Assembly: GCA_021156245.1 (NCBI GenBank)
Contig: JAJNBO010000032.1
Coordinates: 1 to 13,359 of the forward strand
DNA from: Ramlibacter sp.
GTDB lineage: Bacteria > Pseudomonadota > Gammaproteobacteria > Burkholderiales > Burkholderiaceae_C
Reading direction: 5' to 3'
Length of the DNA: 13,359 nt
Positions 7,503 to 13,359 of the stretch are shown here, in pieces. Position 1 is the first letter of the stretch. Every line of letters starts with the position of its first letter. Under the pieces are notes generated by a model that saw only the letters and a program-made list of their open reading frames with translations, was not told the DNA's origin and searched no databases. The position numbers and the translations under genes are program-made.

Positions 7503-8318
7503 TTACTTGCGGCGGTAAAGCCTCAGCGTCAGCGGCGCAAGCAGGACCGTCAGGACGACGGGCGCGATCAGGGCCAGCAACACCTGCTGCGCCGTCGCGG
7601 TGCCCGCCATCAGCCCGCGCGCGGCCGTGGTCATCAGCGACACGGGATTCACGTCGACCACCGCGCGCAGCCAGCCTGGCATCGTCGCGGGGTCCACCAT
7701 GATGTTGGAGGCGAACACCAGCGGGAACATGAAGCTGAAGCCGAGCGTCATCACGGTCATCGGCGTTCGCACGGTGAGGCCGATCACGATGAAGATCCAG
7801 CCCATGCCAAAGCCGATGGCGATGAGCAGCGCGAAGCCCGCGAGGACGCCGACGACGCCCGCACCAGGCCGATAGCCCAGGATCAAGCCGATCGTCAGGA
7901 TGATGCTGGCGGCGATCAGGTGCCGCAGCACGTCGCCGACCATGAGCCCGGCGAACGGCGCCAGCGGCCAGATCGGCAGGGAGCGGAACCGGTCGAAAAG
8001 GCCCTTGCCCATGTCGGTGGCCAGGCCCATGCCGGAATACACCGAGTTGAAGACGACCGTCTGCACCAGGATGCCGGGCAGGAAGTACTGCAAGTACTCG
8101 CGCGGCGACCCGGCGAGCGCGCCGCCGAACACGAACGTGAACAGCAGCGTGAACATGATCGGCGTCATGACCAGGTCGAACAGCTGCTCGGGCAGGTGCT
8201 TGAACTTGAGCACGGCGCGCCAGCCGAACACCAGAGCGTTCGACGCCGCGGAGGGGCGCGGGGGCGCGGCAACCTGCTTGAGTTGCGGCGCCAGCGCGCC
8301 GGTGGCGGAGTCGGTCAT
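7503..8318 (-). CDS. ABC-2 permease, DrrB-like
   Basis: A 271-aa protein starting MTDSATGALAPQLKQVAAPP, with a short hydrophilic N-terminus and six hydrophobic segments. Characteristic DrrB/ABC-2 stretches are present: LPEQLFDLVMTPIMFTLLFTFVFGGALAG (about 42-71), YLQYFLPGILVQTVVFNSVYSGMGLATDMGKGLFDRFRSLPI (about 74-115) and FPLVFASNIMVDPATMPGWLRAVVDVNPVS near the end. The start is fixed by the ATGA overlap with the upstream ATPase gene (8315-8318). The frame is open farther upstream, but only as an overlap with that ATPase. In the DrrAB family the permease dimer exports hydrophobic drugs or lipids. The substrate here is unknown. It differs in architecture from the permease of the facing operon: there is no large periplasmic domain. 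Confidence 0.94.
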   Translation of the reverse strand: MTDSATGALAPQLKQVAAPPRPSAASNALVFGWRAVLKFKHLPEQLFDLVMTPIMFTLLFTFVFGGALAGSPREYLQYFLPGILVQTVVFNSVYSGMGLATDMGKGLFDRFRSLPIWPLAPFAGLMVGDVLRHLIAASIILTIGLILGYRPGAGVVGVLAGFALLIAIGFGMGWIFIVIGLTVRTPMTVMTLGFSFMFPLVFASNIMVDPATMPGWLRAVVDVNPVSLMTTAARGLMAGTATAQQVLLALIAPVVLTVLLAPLTLRLYRRK

Positions 8319-9292
8319 GATGGGTCTCCCGTGGCCGTGCTGTCGCCCGCACGTCCCGTCAAGGCGAAGAAGACTTCGTCGAGGCTGGGGCTGCCGAGCG
8401 AGAAGTCCACCGGCTCGATGCCCGCTGCGAGCAACGCCGCCAGCGAGGCGTTCGCATCCTGCGCGGTGCGCGCGGCCACCGAGAGGCGTGCGCCTTCGAC
8501 GCCGCGCTGCACCTTGGCGCCGCAACGCTCCTGCAGCAGGCGCTCCGCTTCGTCCAGCCGCGACGCATCGGCCAGCGTGACGTGCACGAAGCCCGAGCCG
8601 GTCGCGCGCTTCAGCTCGGTGCTGGTGCCTTCGGCGATCTTGCGGCCGTGGTCGATGACGGCGATGCGCTCGGCCAGCTGGTCGGCTTCGTCCATGTACT
8701 GCGTGGTGAGCAGCACGGTGACGCCGGACTTGGCGAGTGATCGCACCATCGTCCACACGCCCTGGCGCGCCTTGGGGTCGAGCCCGGTCGTCGGCTCGTC
8801 GAGGAACAGCACGCCGGGCGTGACGACGAGCGATGCGGCGATGTCGAGCCGGCGGCGCATCCCTCCCGAGTAGTCCTTCACTTGCCGGGTCGCGGCGTCG
8901 GAGAGCTCGAACGCGGCGAGCAGGTCATCCGCCCGTTCCTTCGCAGCGCGCCCCCGGAAGCCCCAGAGCCGCGCGAGCATGAGCAGGTTTTCGCGCGCGG
9001 TCAGGTCCTCGTCGAGGGAGGCGAATTGCCCTGTCATGGACACCGCGGCGCGCACCTGGTGCGGCGCGGCCGCGAGGTCGTGCCCCATGATGGTGGCTGT
9101 TCCGGCGTCGGGCTTCGCCAGCGTCGCGAGCATGCGCATCAAGGTGGTCTTGCCGGCGCCGTTGGGTCCGAGGATGGCGAAGATCATGCCGCGGGGCACG
9201 TCGAGGTCGATGCCGTCGACGGCGCGCACGTCGCCGAAGTTCTTGGCCAGTCCGCGCACACGCACAGCAACAGTGGATGGATCCATGTTCAT
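8315..9292 (-). CDS. DrrA-type ABC transporter ATP-binding protein
   Basis: A 325-aa ATPase with Walker A GPNGAGKTT (42-50), Q-loop Gln89, signature YSGGM (141-145) and Walker B VLFLDE (161-166). Gln198 stands where most ABC proteins have the H-loop histidine (LLTTQYMDEADQ), a substitution shared by the DrrA daunorubicin-resistance group and therefore useful for classification. The C-terminus ends with the DrrA-type 'SLGSPSLDEVFFALTG' block. Two starts are possible: ATG 9292, or ATG 9286 two codons later. The GCGGAA ribosome-binding-like sequence directly abuts 9292 but is six bases before 9286, so 9286 may be the true start. The gene partners the downstream permease (ATGA overlap) and lies 58 bases after the aldolase-like gene on the same strand. 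Confidence 0.94.
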   Translation of the reverse strand: MNMDPSTVAVRVRGLAKNFGDVRAVDGIDLDVPRGMIFAILGPNGAGKTTLMRMLATLAKPDAGTATIMGHDLAAAPHQVRAAVSMTGQFASLDEDLTARENLLMLARLWGFRGRAAKERADDLLAAFELSDAATRQVKDYSGGMRRRLDIAASLVVTPGVLFLDEPTTGLDPKARQGVWTMVRSLAKSGVTVLLTTQYMDEADQLAERIAVIDHGRKIAEGTSTELKRATGSGFVHVTLADASRLDEAERLLQERCGAKVQRGVEGARLSVAARTAQDANASLAALLAAGIEPVDFSLGSPSLDEVFFALTGRAGDSTATGDPS

Positions 9293-9317
9293 TTCCGCAA
9301 TGAGGTGCGCGTCAGCC

Positions 9318-9345
9318 GCGCTCCAGGGTCATAGCTGGCGAGCGC
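9318..9345 (-). other. Imperfect hairpin between aldolase-like gene and drrA-like gene
   Basis: GCGCT and CCAG (9318-9326) can pair with CTGG and AGCGC (9335-9345) across an eight-base loop, with two bulged bases. It begins five bases after the aldolase-like stop. There is no U-tract, so it is a weak candidate for partial termination or mRNA end protection rather than an intrinsic terminator. Confidence 0.25.
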
Positions 9346-9350
9346 TCACG

Positions 9351-10097
9351 TCAGTCCGCGTACCCCGGCATCTCCCGGTCCAGCACGCGCATCATGGCTT
9401 CGAAGTAAAGCCTCTCGCGCTCCGCCTGCGAGTGGCTGTTGCGGGGATTCGGCGTCTCCACCCGCTTCACCATCTCCTCGTCCAGCAGGGACAGCGGCCG
9501 GCCCGCGGACATGGCGAGGATCTGCGCGCGGCAGACGCGCTCCAGCTTGTACAGCCGCCGGTACGCCTGCGCGACGGTGTCGCCGATCGCGAGCACGCCA
9601 TGGTTCTTCATGAACATGATGTGCTTGTCGCCCAGCACCGAAGCCAGGCGCTCGCCTTCGGTCAGCGAATCGGCCAGGCCCGCATAGCCGTCGTCGTAGG
9701 CGATGTTCCGCGTCAGGAAGGCGGCCGTCTGGCTGCCGGGCAGCAGTCGGTTGTCCTCCAGCATGTTCAACGCCAGCGCCCAGGTCTGGTGGGTGTGCAG
9801 GATGACGTTGGCGCCGGTGAGCCGGTGCAGCGGGGCGTGGATGCTCAGGGCGCTCAGCTCCAGGCTGCCGCGACCTTCCAGCACTTCGCCGGCCTCGTTG
9901 AACACGATCAGGTCGCTGGCGCGGGCCTCGGACCAATGCAGGCCGAACGGCAGGACGAGGTAGCGGTCCTCCTGCCCGGGCACGCGCATGGTGAAGTGGT
10001 TGTCGATCCCTTCTTCCAGGTCGTCGTAGACCGCGAGCCGGTTTGCCGCGGCGAGATGGACGCGCGCGCGCCAGGTTTCGTCGTTGGTGGGGTTCAT
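9351..10097 (-). CDS. Class II aldolase/adducin-family protein
   Basis: A 248-aa protein starting MNPTNDETWRARVHLAAANRL, close to the family length. The metal-site histidines are visible: HTH at about 101-103 (NVILHTHQTW) and His166 in MKNHGVLAIGD. The upstream active-site strand reads SALSIHAPLH, so the metal-ligand/catalytic glutamate of L-fuculose-phosphate aldolase (SSEWRFH) is replaced by Ala83. This is common in adducin-like members that are not classical aldolases, so the reaction cannot be assigned. It is a cytoplasmic protein. The start ATG at 10097 is the only sensible one, because the upstream extension runs into the divergent azlC gene. Being 58 bases upstream of the DrrAB genes on the same strand, it may be cotranscribed with them, but no functional link is evident. 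Confidence 0.88.
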   Translation of the reverse strand: MNPTNDETWRARVHLAAANRLAVYDDLEEGIDNHFTMRVPGQEDRYLVLPFGLHWSEARASDLIVFNEAGEVLEGRGSLELSALSIHAPLHRLTGANVILHTHQTWALALNMLEDNRLLPGSQTAAFLTRNIAYDDGYAGLADSLTEGERLASVLGDKHIMFMKNHGVLAIGDTVAQAYRRLYKLERVCRAQILAMSAGRPLSLLDEEMVKRVETPNPRNSHSQAERERLYFEAMMRVLDREMPGYAD

Positions 10098-10115
10098 GCG
10101 CGAAGTGTAGGGGCC

Positions 10116-10138
10116 GGCGGAATGCGATAGATTCCTCC
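10116..10138. promoter_or_regulatory. Imperfect inverted repeat in the 45-bp divergent aldolase/azlC gap
   Basis: GGCGGAAT (10116-10123) and ATTCCTCC (10131-10138) pair at seven of eight positions around a seven-base centre, directly before the azlC start. It is a possible operator in a very short divergent promoter region. The evidence is symmetry alone. Confidence 0.3.
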
Positions 10139-10142
10139 CCCG

Positions 10143-10847
10143 ATGGAAACACTCACCGGCGACAGACCCGCGACCTTCACCTCCCAGGGGTTCCGGCGGG
10201 GTTTCGTCGCTGCGCAGCCGCTCACGCCAGGCACCTTCCTGTATGGCGTGGTGTTCGGTGTGCTCGCCAGCGAGAAGGGGCTCGCCTGGCTCGAGGCGCT
10301 GCTCATGAGCGTGATGGTCTATTCCGGCAGCGCGCAGCTCGCCGCGCTGCAGGGATGGAGCGCCGCTCCCTTGATCGCGCCCCTGGTCACCACCGTGTTC
10401 CTGATCAATGCGCGCTACGTGCTGTACGGCGCATCGATCCAGCCCTGGCTGCGCGTGGCCACGCGGCCCCAGGCCTTCGCCACCTTGTTCTTCCTCGGCG
10501 ACGGCAACTGGGCGCTCGCCATGCGCGAGTACCACGCCGGCTACCGGGATGCCGGCTTCCTGTTCGGATCGGGCGTGTCGACCGCCTTGCCCTGGTTCGT
10601 CGGCACCGCGGCCGGTCACATGGTGGGCAGCACCATCCCGCACCCCACTGCGCTGGGCCTCGACTTCATGCTGGTGGCCTTCGCGGCCGCCATCGGCGTC
10701 AGCGTCTTCCGCGGCCGCAGCGACCTGTGGCCCGCCCTGGCCGCGGCCCTCGTGGCGGTGGTCCTGGGCTTGTGGCTGCCGGGATGGACGATCGTCGGTG
10801 CAGCCCTCGCAGCGGGTGTTGTGGGAGGAGTGCGCGTTGGCCGTTGA
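10143..10847 (+). CDS. azlC: AzlC-family branched-chain amino acid export permease subunit
   Basis: A 234-aa integral membrane protein (METLTGDRPATFTSQGFRRGF...). It shows the AzlC pattern: an N-terminal FRRGFVAAQPLTPGTFLYGVVFGVLA stretch (about 18-43), then MSVMVYSGSAQLAALQGW (about 56-73), then LINARYVLYGASIQPWL (about 87-103). Several helices follow. AzlC works with a small AzlD partner to export branched-chain amino acids or related molecules across the inner membrane. Here the AzlD gene overlaps its 3' end. No strong Shine-Dalgarno precedes the ATG, and the preceding 45 bases are shared with the divergent aldolase-like gene. Symbol is given by family; the exact substrate is unproven. Confidence 0.93.
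   Translation: METLTGDRPATFTSQGFRRGFVAAQPLTPGTFLYGVVFGVLASEKGLAWLEALLMSVMVYSGSAQLAALQGWSAAPLIAPLVTTVFLINARYVLYGASIQPWLRVATRPQAFATLFFLGDGNWALAMREYHAGYRDAGFLFGSGVSTALPWFVGTAAGHMVGSTIPHPTALGLDFMLVAFAAAIGVSVFRGRSDLWPALAAALVAVVLGLWLPGWTIVGAALAAGVVGGVRVGR
10823..10830 (+). promoter_or_regulatory. Strong Shine-Dalgarno GGGAGGAG fixing the TTG start of azlD
   Basis: GGGAGGAG lies inside the end of azlC, six bases before TTG at 10837. This spacing favours TTG over an in-frame GTG at 10816, which would precede the ribosome binding site. Confidence 0.7.
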
Positions 10848-11139
10848 CTGGAACTTCCTGCTCGCGATCTCGGCGATGGCGGCCGCGTCGTACGCCTGCC
10901 GGCTGGCGGGCTACCTGCTCATGGGCTACGTGCCCATCACGCCGCGCGTGGAAGCGGCGTTGAAGGCGATTCCGCTGGGCGTGATGATCGGGATCGTGAT
11001 GCCTTCGGTGCTGCGCGGCGGCTTGCCCGAGTGGTTGGGACTGGTGGTGGTGTTCGCGGTGATGAAGTGGACCGGCAAGGACGTGGTCGCCGCCCTCGCG
11101 GGCGCGGGCGCCGTGGCCCTTTGCCGCTGGATCGCATAG
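10837..11139 (+). CDS. azlD: AzlD-family branched-chain amino acid export subunit
   Basis: A 100-aa membrane protein read from TTG at 10837, overlapping azlC by 11 bases. The sequence AVDWNFLLAISAMAAASYACRLAGYLLMGYVPITPRVEAALKAIPLGVMIGIVMPSVLRGG matches the AzlD layout: a first helix ending in a Y-x-C-R-x-x-G motif (about 19-25), a loop with PRVEAALKAIP, then two more helices and a final ALCRWIA. About 100 aa and three to four helices is the family norm. It forms the exporter with AzlC. Directly downstream, from 11146, lies a long structured repeat that may end or stabilise the transcript. Confidence 0.9.
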   Translation: MAVDWNFLLAISAMAAASYACRLAGYLLMGYVPITPRVEAALKAIPLGVMIGIVMPSVLRGGLPEWLGLVVVFAVMKWTGKDVVAALAGAGAVALCRWIA

Positions 11140-11145
11140 GAGCCT

Positions 11146-11169
11146 GGGCGGCAGAGAGGCGGGCCTGCG
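11146..11169 (+). repeat. Left terminal inverted repeat of the 254-bp element
   Basis: The arm begins GGGCGGCAGAGAGG and ends GGGCCTGCG, and is the exact reverse complement of 11376-11399. It starts six bases after the azlD stop codon. Outside the arm both ends share GCCT (left directly, right as AGGC after a three-base insert), so the original boundary may be slightly wider. Confidence 0.8.
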
Positions 11170-11312
11170 CCGGTGCTTGGAGCGTGCCAGGCTAGGCGCA
11201 GGCGAGGCCGTGTAGTTCATCTACACAAGGAGCCTGTAACGACGCATGGCGCGCTCCAAGCACCGGCCCGGAGGGTTGGGCCGATAAGGGGGCGCATGCG
11301 TCGTTGCGGTCA

Positions 11313-11339
11313 CGGGTCAAGCCGGCCAGGCTTGACCCG
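11313..11339 (+). other. Perfect 11-bp hairpin within the element
   Basis: CGGGTCAAGCC and GGCTTGACCCG enclose the loop GGCCA. It is a strong stem, but no run of T follows on either strand, so it is not a standard intrinsic terminator. It forms the tip of the right-hand arm of the element. Confidence 0.6.
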
Positions 11340-11375
11340 CGCCCACGCCTAGCCTGCGCCCCCTTCTCGACCCAA

Positions 11376-11399
11376 CGCAGGCCCGCCTCTCTGCCGCCC
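11376..11399 (-). repeat. Right terminal inverted repeat of the 254-bp element
   Basis: Exact reverse complement of 11146-11169, with no mismatch over 24 bases. Its first base is shared with the end of the internal 22-bp arm at 11355-11376, so the two stems would stack end to end. Confidence 0.8.
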
Positions 11400-11452
11400 T
11401 ACAGGCCGCCCCCGCCGCGCTGCCTAGCATGGCTCCCATTCGAAACTCGTCT

Positions 11453-11460
11453 GGGAGAAG
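11453..11460 (+). promoter_or_regulatory. Shine-Dalgarno GGGAGAAG of the GlsB/YeaQ-type gene
   Basis: A good purine-rich ribosome binding site whose GGAG core ends six bases before ATG 11464. It confirms this start. A TAGCAT hexamer at 11425-11430 is a possible -10 element, but no matching -35 is evident. Confidence 0.6.
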
Positions 11461-11463
11461 TGC

Positions 11464-11718
11464 ATGGAAATCATCGGAACGATCGTCGTGGGTTTCATCG
11501 TGGGCCTGATTGCCCGCGCCCTGAAGCCGGGCAACGACCGCATGGGCCTGATCATGACCACGCTGCTGGGGATTGCCGGCGCGTTCCTGGCGCGCTACGC
11601 CGGCCAGGCGATGGGCCTGTACACGGCCAACGAGCCCGCCGGCTGGATCGCCTCGGTGATCGGCGCCATCGTGCTGCTGTTCCTCTATGCGCTGATCCGC
11701 GGCCGCTCGCACCGCTGA
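11464..11718 (+). CDS. GlsB/YeaQ/YmgE-family small stress-response membrane protein
   Basis: An 84-aa protein, MEIIGTIVVGFIVGLIARALKPG..., with three hydrophobic segments at about residues 2-21, 28-47 and 59-79. The G-x-I-A-R-x-L-x-P-G motif after helix 1 (GLIARALKPGNDRMG), a glycine-rich second helix (MTTLLGIAGAFLARY) and an IASVIGAIVLLFLYALI third helix define the family, formerly labelled transglycosylase-associated. Members are inner-membrane proteins linked to acid, osmotic or general stress, without proven enzyme activity. The length is typical. It is preceded by the structured repeat element, and its stop is only seven bases from the convergent pyrF stop, leaving no room for a terminator in between. 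Confidence 0.92.
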   Translation: MEIIGTIVVGFIVGLIARALKPGNDRMGLIMTTLLGIAGAFLARYAGQAMGLYTANEPAGWIASVIGAIVLLFLYALIRGRSHR

Positions 11719-11725
11719 GGCGGGC

Positions 11726-12556
11726 TCAGGCAGCCGGCTTGGCCGCCTCGAGCGCATCGCGCGTGCGCTGCGCTTCGCGGCGGGCCGCTTCGGCGAAATC
11801 CGCGCCTTCCGAAGCGTAGAGGATCGCGCGGGATGAATTGACCACGATGGGCGCATCGGGCCGCCAGCCGGCCCGCACGGTGGCGACGGCGTCGCCGCCC
11901 TGCGCACCCACGCCGGGGATCAGAAGCGGCAGCGTCGGCGCGATCGCGCGCACCCGCTCGATTTCCGCCGGGTAGGTCGCCCCGACCACCAAGCCCAGCT
12001 GGCCGTTCAAGTTCCACGGCCCCTGCGCCAGCCTCGCGACGTGCTCGTACAGCAGCGGCTGCCCTTCCACCGATGCCAGCCGCTGGTTCTGCAAGTCGTC
12101 GCCCCCAGGGTTGGAGGTGCGACAGAGCAGGAAGGCGCCGCGCTCGGGGTACTTCAGGTAAGGCTGCACCGAATCCCAGCCCATGAAGGGCGACAAGGTG
12201 ACGGCGTCGGCGCCGTAGCGCTCGAAGGCCTCGCGCGCGTACTGCTCCGCGGTGGAGCCGATGTCGCCGCGCTTGGCGTCCAGGATCACGGGCACGTGCG
12301 GGAAGCCGGCGCGCAGGTGGCGCATCAGCTGTTCCAGCTGCTGTTCGGCGCGGTGCGCCGCGAAATAGGCGATCTGCGGCTTGAAGGCGATCGCCAGGTC
12401 GCCGGTGGCGTCGGCGATGCGTGCGCAGAAATCGAAGATGCGTGCAGCGTCGTCCTTCAGGCCGGCTGGAAAGCGCGTGGGCTCCGGGTCCAGGCCCACG
12501 CACAGCATGGACCCGTTGCGCCGCTGCGCGCCCTGGAGCATCTCGATGAAGGTCAT
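11726..12556 (-). CDS. pyrF: Orotidine 5'-phosphate decarboxylase (type 2)
   Basis: A 276-aa enzyme that converts OMP to UMP, the last step of de novo pyrimidine synthesis, in the cytoplasm. The catalytic array is clear in [18 protein letters not shown]: Asp93, Lys95 and Asp98. An N-terminal CVGLDPEP strand (about 19-26), [11 protein letters not shown] (about 56-66) with the substrate-contacting lysine, and C-terminal [12 protein letters not shown] and [12 protein letters not shown] phosphate-binding loops are all present. The length (about 270 aa) and the [11 protein letters not shown] and [13 protein letters not shown] blocks place it in the longer subfamily 2 rather than the E. coli-type enzyme of about 245 aa. 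The start at 12556 leaves only 24 bases to the divergent transporter gene. No frame damage is seen. Confidence 0.97.
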   Translation of the reverse strand: MTFIEMLQGAQRRNGSMLCVGLDPEPTRFPAGLKDDAARIFDFCARIADATGDLAIAFKPQIAYFAAHRAEQQLEQLMRHLRAGFPHVPVILDAKRGDIGSTAEQYAREAFERYGADAVTLSPFMGWDSVQPYLKYPERGAFLLCRTSNPGGDDLQNQRLASVEGQPLLYEHVARLAQGPWNLNGQLGLVVGATYPAEIERVRAIAPTLPLLIPGVGAQGGDAVATVRAGWRPDAPIVVNSSRAILYASEGADFAEAARREAQRTRDALEAAKPAA

Positions 12557-12580
12557 GGACCGATTTTAGGTGCAGCGACA

Positions 12581-13359
12581 ATGCGCCCCATGCAAGCCCT
12601 CTCGCGACAGCAGCTCGCCCTCGTGGTGGTCCTCACCATCACCTGGGGATTGAACTGGCCGGTGATGAAGCTGGGGGTCACCGGCTATCCGCCCCTCACG
12701 TTCCGCGCGCTGTCGATGTGGCTCGGGCTGCCGGTGCTGGGCGCCGCGCTGCTGCTGATGAAGGTGCCCTTCCACGTGCCGCGCAAGGACTGGAAGGAGC
12801 TGCTCTGGCTGGCCGCCACCAACATGTTCGTCTGGCACGTGTGCATCATCCTCGCCATCCAGTCGCTCTCCAGCGGACGCGCGGCGATCCTGGGCTACAC
12901 GATGCCGATCTTCTCCGCGCTGATCGGCGCGCTGTTCTTCGCCGCGCCGCTCACGGGACGCGGCTGGATCGGGGTCGGCGCCGCGGGTGTCGGCGTGGTG
13001 CTGCTCTTGTGGCACGAGCTCACGCACCTGGCCGGCCGTCCGCTCGGCGTGGTGCTCGCGTTGGTGGCCGCCGCCGTCTGGGCGCTGGGCACGCAGAACC
13101 TGCGCCGCACGAAGCTCGCTGCGCCAGCGCTGGCGCTGTCATTCTGGATGACGGTGATGACGGCGGTCCTGATGGCTGTGTTGTCGGTCCTCTTCGAACG
13201 GCACGAATGGCGGCTGCCGCACGCCACGGCGGGCTGGGCGATCCTCTACAACGCGGTGCTGATCTTCGGCTTCGCGCATGCGGCCTGGACCGTGCTCGCC
13301 AAGGGCTTGCCGCCGATCGCATCGACCCTGAGCGTGATGATGATCCCGGTGCTGGGCGT
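12581..13359 (+). CDS. DMT-superfamily (EamA) transporter, 3' end beyond window
   Basis: The frame is open from ATG 12581 to the window edge (259 complete codons), starting MRPMQALSRQQLALVVVLTI. An alternative ATG lies at 12590, but the AGG at 12568-12570 fits 12581 better. At least eight hydrophobic helices are visible. The EamA features are the first-helix TWGLNWPVMKLGV (about 21-33), the FRALSMWLGLP second helix, the SLSSGRAAILGYTMPIFSALIGALFF repeat signature (about 95-122), and a second-repeat start AVWALGTQNLRRTK near 166-179. The end of the visible part, PIASTLSVMMIPVLG, matches the equivalent motif of the second EamA repeat, so only about 40-50 residues should be missing. It is an inner-membrane drug/metabolite exporter of unknown substrate, divergent from pyrF. 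Confidence 0.92.
   Translation, partial: MRPMQALSRQQLALVVVLTITWGLNWPVMKLGVTGYPPLTFRALSMWLGLPVLGAALLLMKVPFHVPRKDWKELLWLAATNMFVWHVCIILAIQSLSSGRAAILGYTMPIFSALIGALFFAAPLTGRGWIGVGAAGVGVVLLLWHELTHLAGRPLGVVLALVAAAVWALGTQNLRRTKLAAPALALSFWMTVMTAVLMAVLSVLFERHEWRLPHATAGWAILYNAVLIFGFAHAAWTVLAKGLPPIASTLSVMMIPVLG

Larger units (their letters stand above)
11146..11399. repeat. 254-bp MITE-like / structured-RNA repeat element with perfect 24-bp terminal inverted repeats
   Basis: The 324-bp gap between azlD and the next gene holds no protein gene but is almost wholly self-complementary. Terminal arms 11146-11169 and 11376-11399 match perfectly over 24 bp. Inside, 11170-11189 pairs with 11247-11266 (15 perfect pairs, then one wobble and four more). 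11275-11296 pairs with 11355-11376 (20 of 22). 11210-11215/11221-11226 and 11313-11323/11329-11339 form local hairpins with five-base loops. These pairings are mutually compatible and produce a three-way junction with almost no unpaired bases at the joints. No transposase, no U-tract and no clear target-site duplication are visible. It could be a non-autonomous transposable element, a dispersed palindromic repeat, or a structured RNA. Which of these holds cannot be settled from one copy. Confidence 0.75.

Noticed and set aside
7449..8873. Plus-strand open frame of 474 codons
   Set aside because: Antisense to the DrrB/DrrA-like genes. The translation is His/Arg/Asp-rich low complexity typical of an antisense shadow.
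11313..11339. Intrinsic terminator for azlCD
   Set aside because: The 11-bp hairpin is strong but has no T-run on either side, and it lies about 170 bases past the stop as part of a larger structured element.
11275..11376. GTTGGGC ... ACCCAAC resembles integron attC core sites
   Set aside because: attC requires RYYYAAC at the 5' end and GTTRRRY at the 3' end. Here the order is reversed on both strands, and no integrase or cassette array is nearby. The match is simply the two ends of the 22-bp stem.
11304..11819. Plus-strand open frame overlapping the repeat element and the GlsB-type gene
   Set aside because: It runs through the structured element and covers the GlsB/YeaQ-type gene in another frame. 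The translation is Arg/Pro-rich without domain features.
1..13359. CRISPR arrays, tRNA or rRNA genes, transposase genes, prophage genes
   Set aside because: No regularly spaced direct repeats, tRNA-like sequence, rRNA segment, DDE or tyrosine recombinase motif was recognised in the sequence.

Overview
The window is a high-GC, gene-dense bacterial chromosome segment. Protein content, short intergenic gaps, frequent GTG/TTG starts and strong third-position G/C point to a betaproteobacterium of the order Burkholderiales, most likely Comamonadaceae (Ramlibacter- or Variovorax-like). That placement is an inference from gene content, not a database match.

Left part (1-3173, minus strand): an Rrf2-family repressor runs off the left edge. 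Its start codon is embedded in a perfect 21-bp palindrome. Upstream of it lies a large regulator of about 964 aa with an OmpR-type winged helix, an AAA/NTPase module and a helical-repeat C-terminus. It faces a divergent operon across a 126-bp region carrying three copies of a C[CG]GAAGCC motif.

Export operon 1 (3300-7486, plus strand): six genes, most with overlapping ends. In order they are a 73-aa soluble orphan, a DUF3995 membrane protein, a four-TM unknown membrane protein, a HlyD/YbhG-type adaptor lipoprotein, an ABC ATPase and an ABC-2 permease. The last three form the inner-membrane part of a tripartite exporter. No outer-membrane channel is encoded here, so a TolC-like partner elsewhere is assumed.

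Export operon 2 (10097-7503, minus strand): a class II aldolase/adducin-like protein, then a DrrA-type ATPase and a DrrB-type permease, which overlap by ATGA. The two ABC-2 exporters converge with a 16-bp gap.

Right part (10143-13359): an AzlC/AzlD amino-acid exporter pair, a 254-bp structured repeat element bounded by perfect 24-bp inverted repeats, a GlsB/YeaQ-type small membrane protein, pyrF (minus), and a DMT/EamA transporter cut by the right edge.

The least explained part is the element at 11146-11399. Its paired segments can form a three-way junction, or alternatively a single rod. It looks like a MITE-like or structured-RNA repeat that the neighbouring genes do not account for. The second most interesting object is export operon 1, where three uncharacterised small proteins and a divergent winged-helix/ATPase regulator accompany an ABC exporter.
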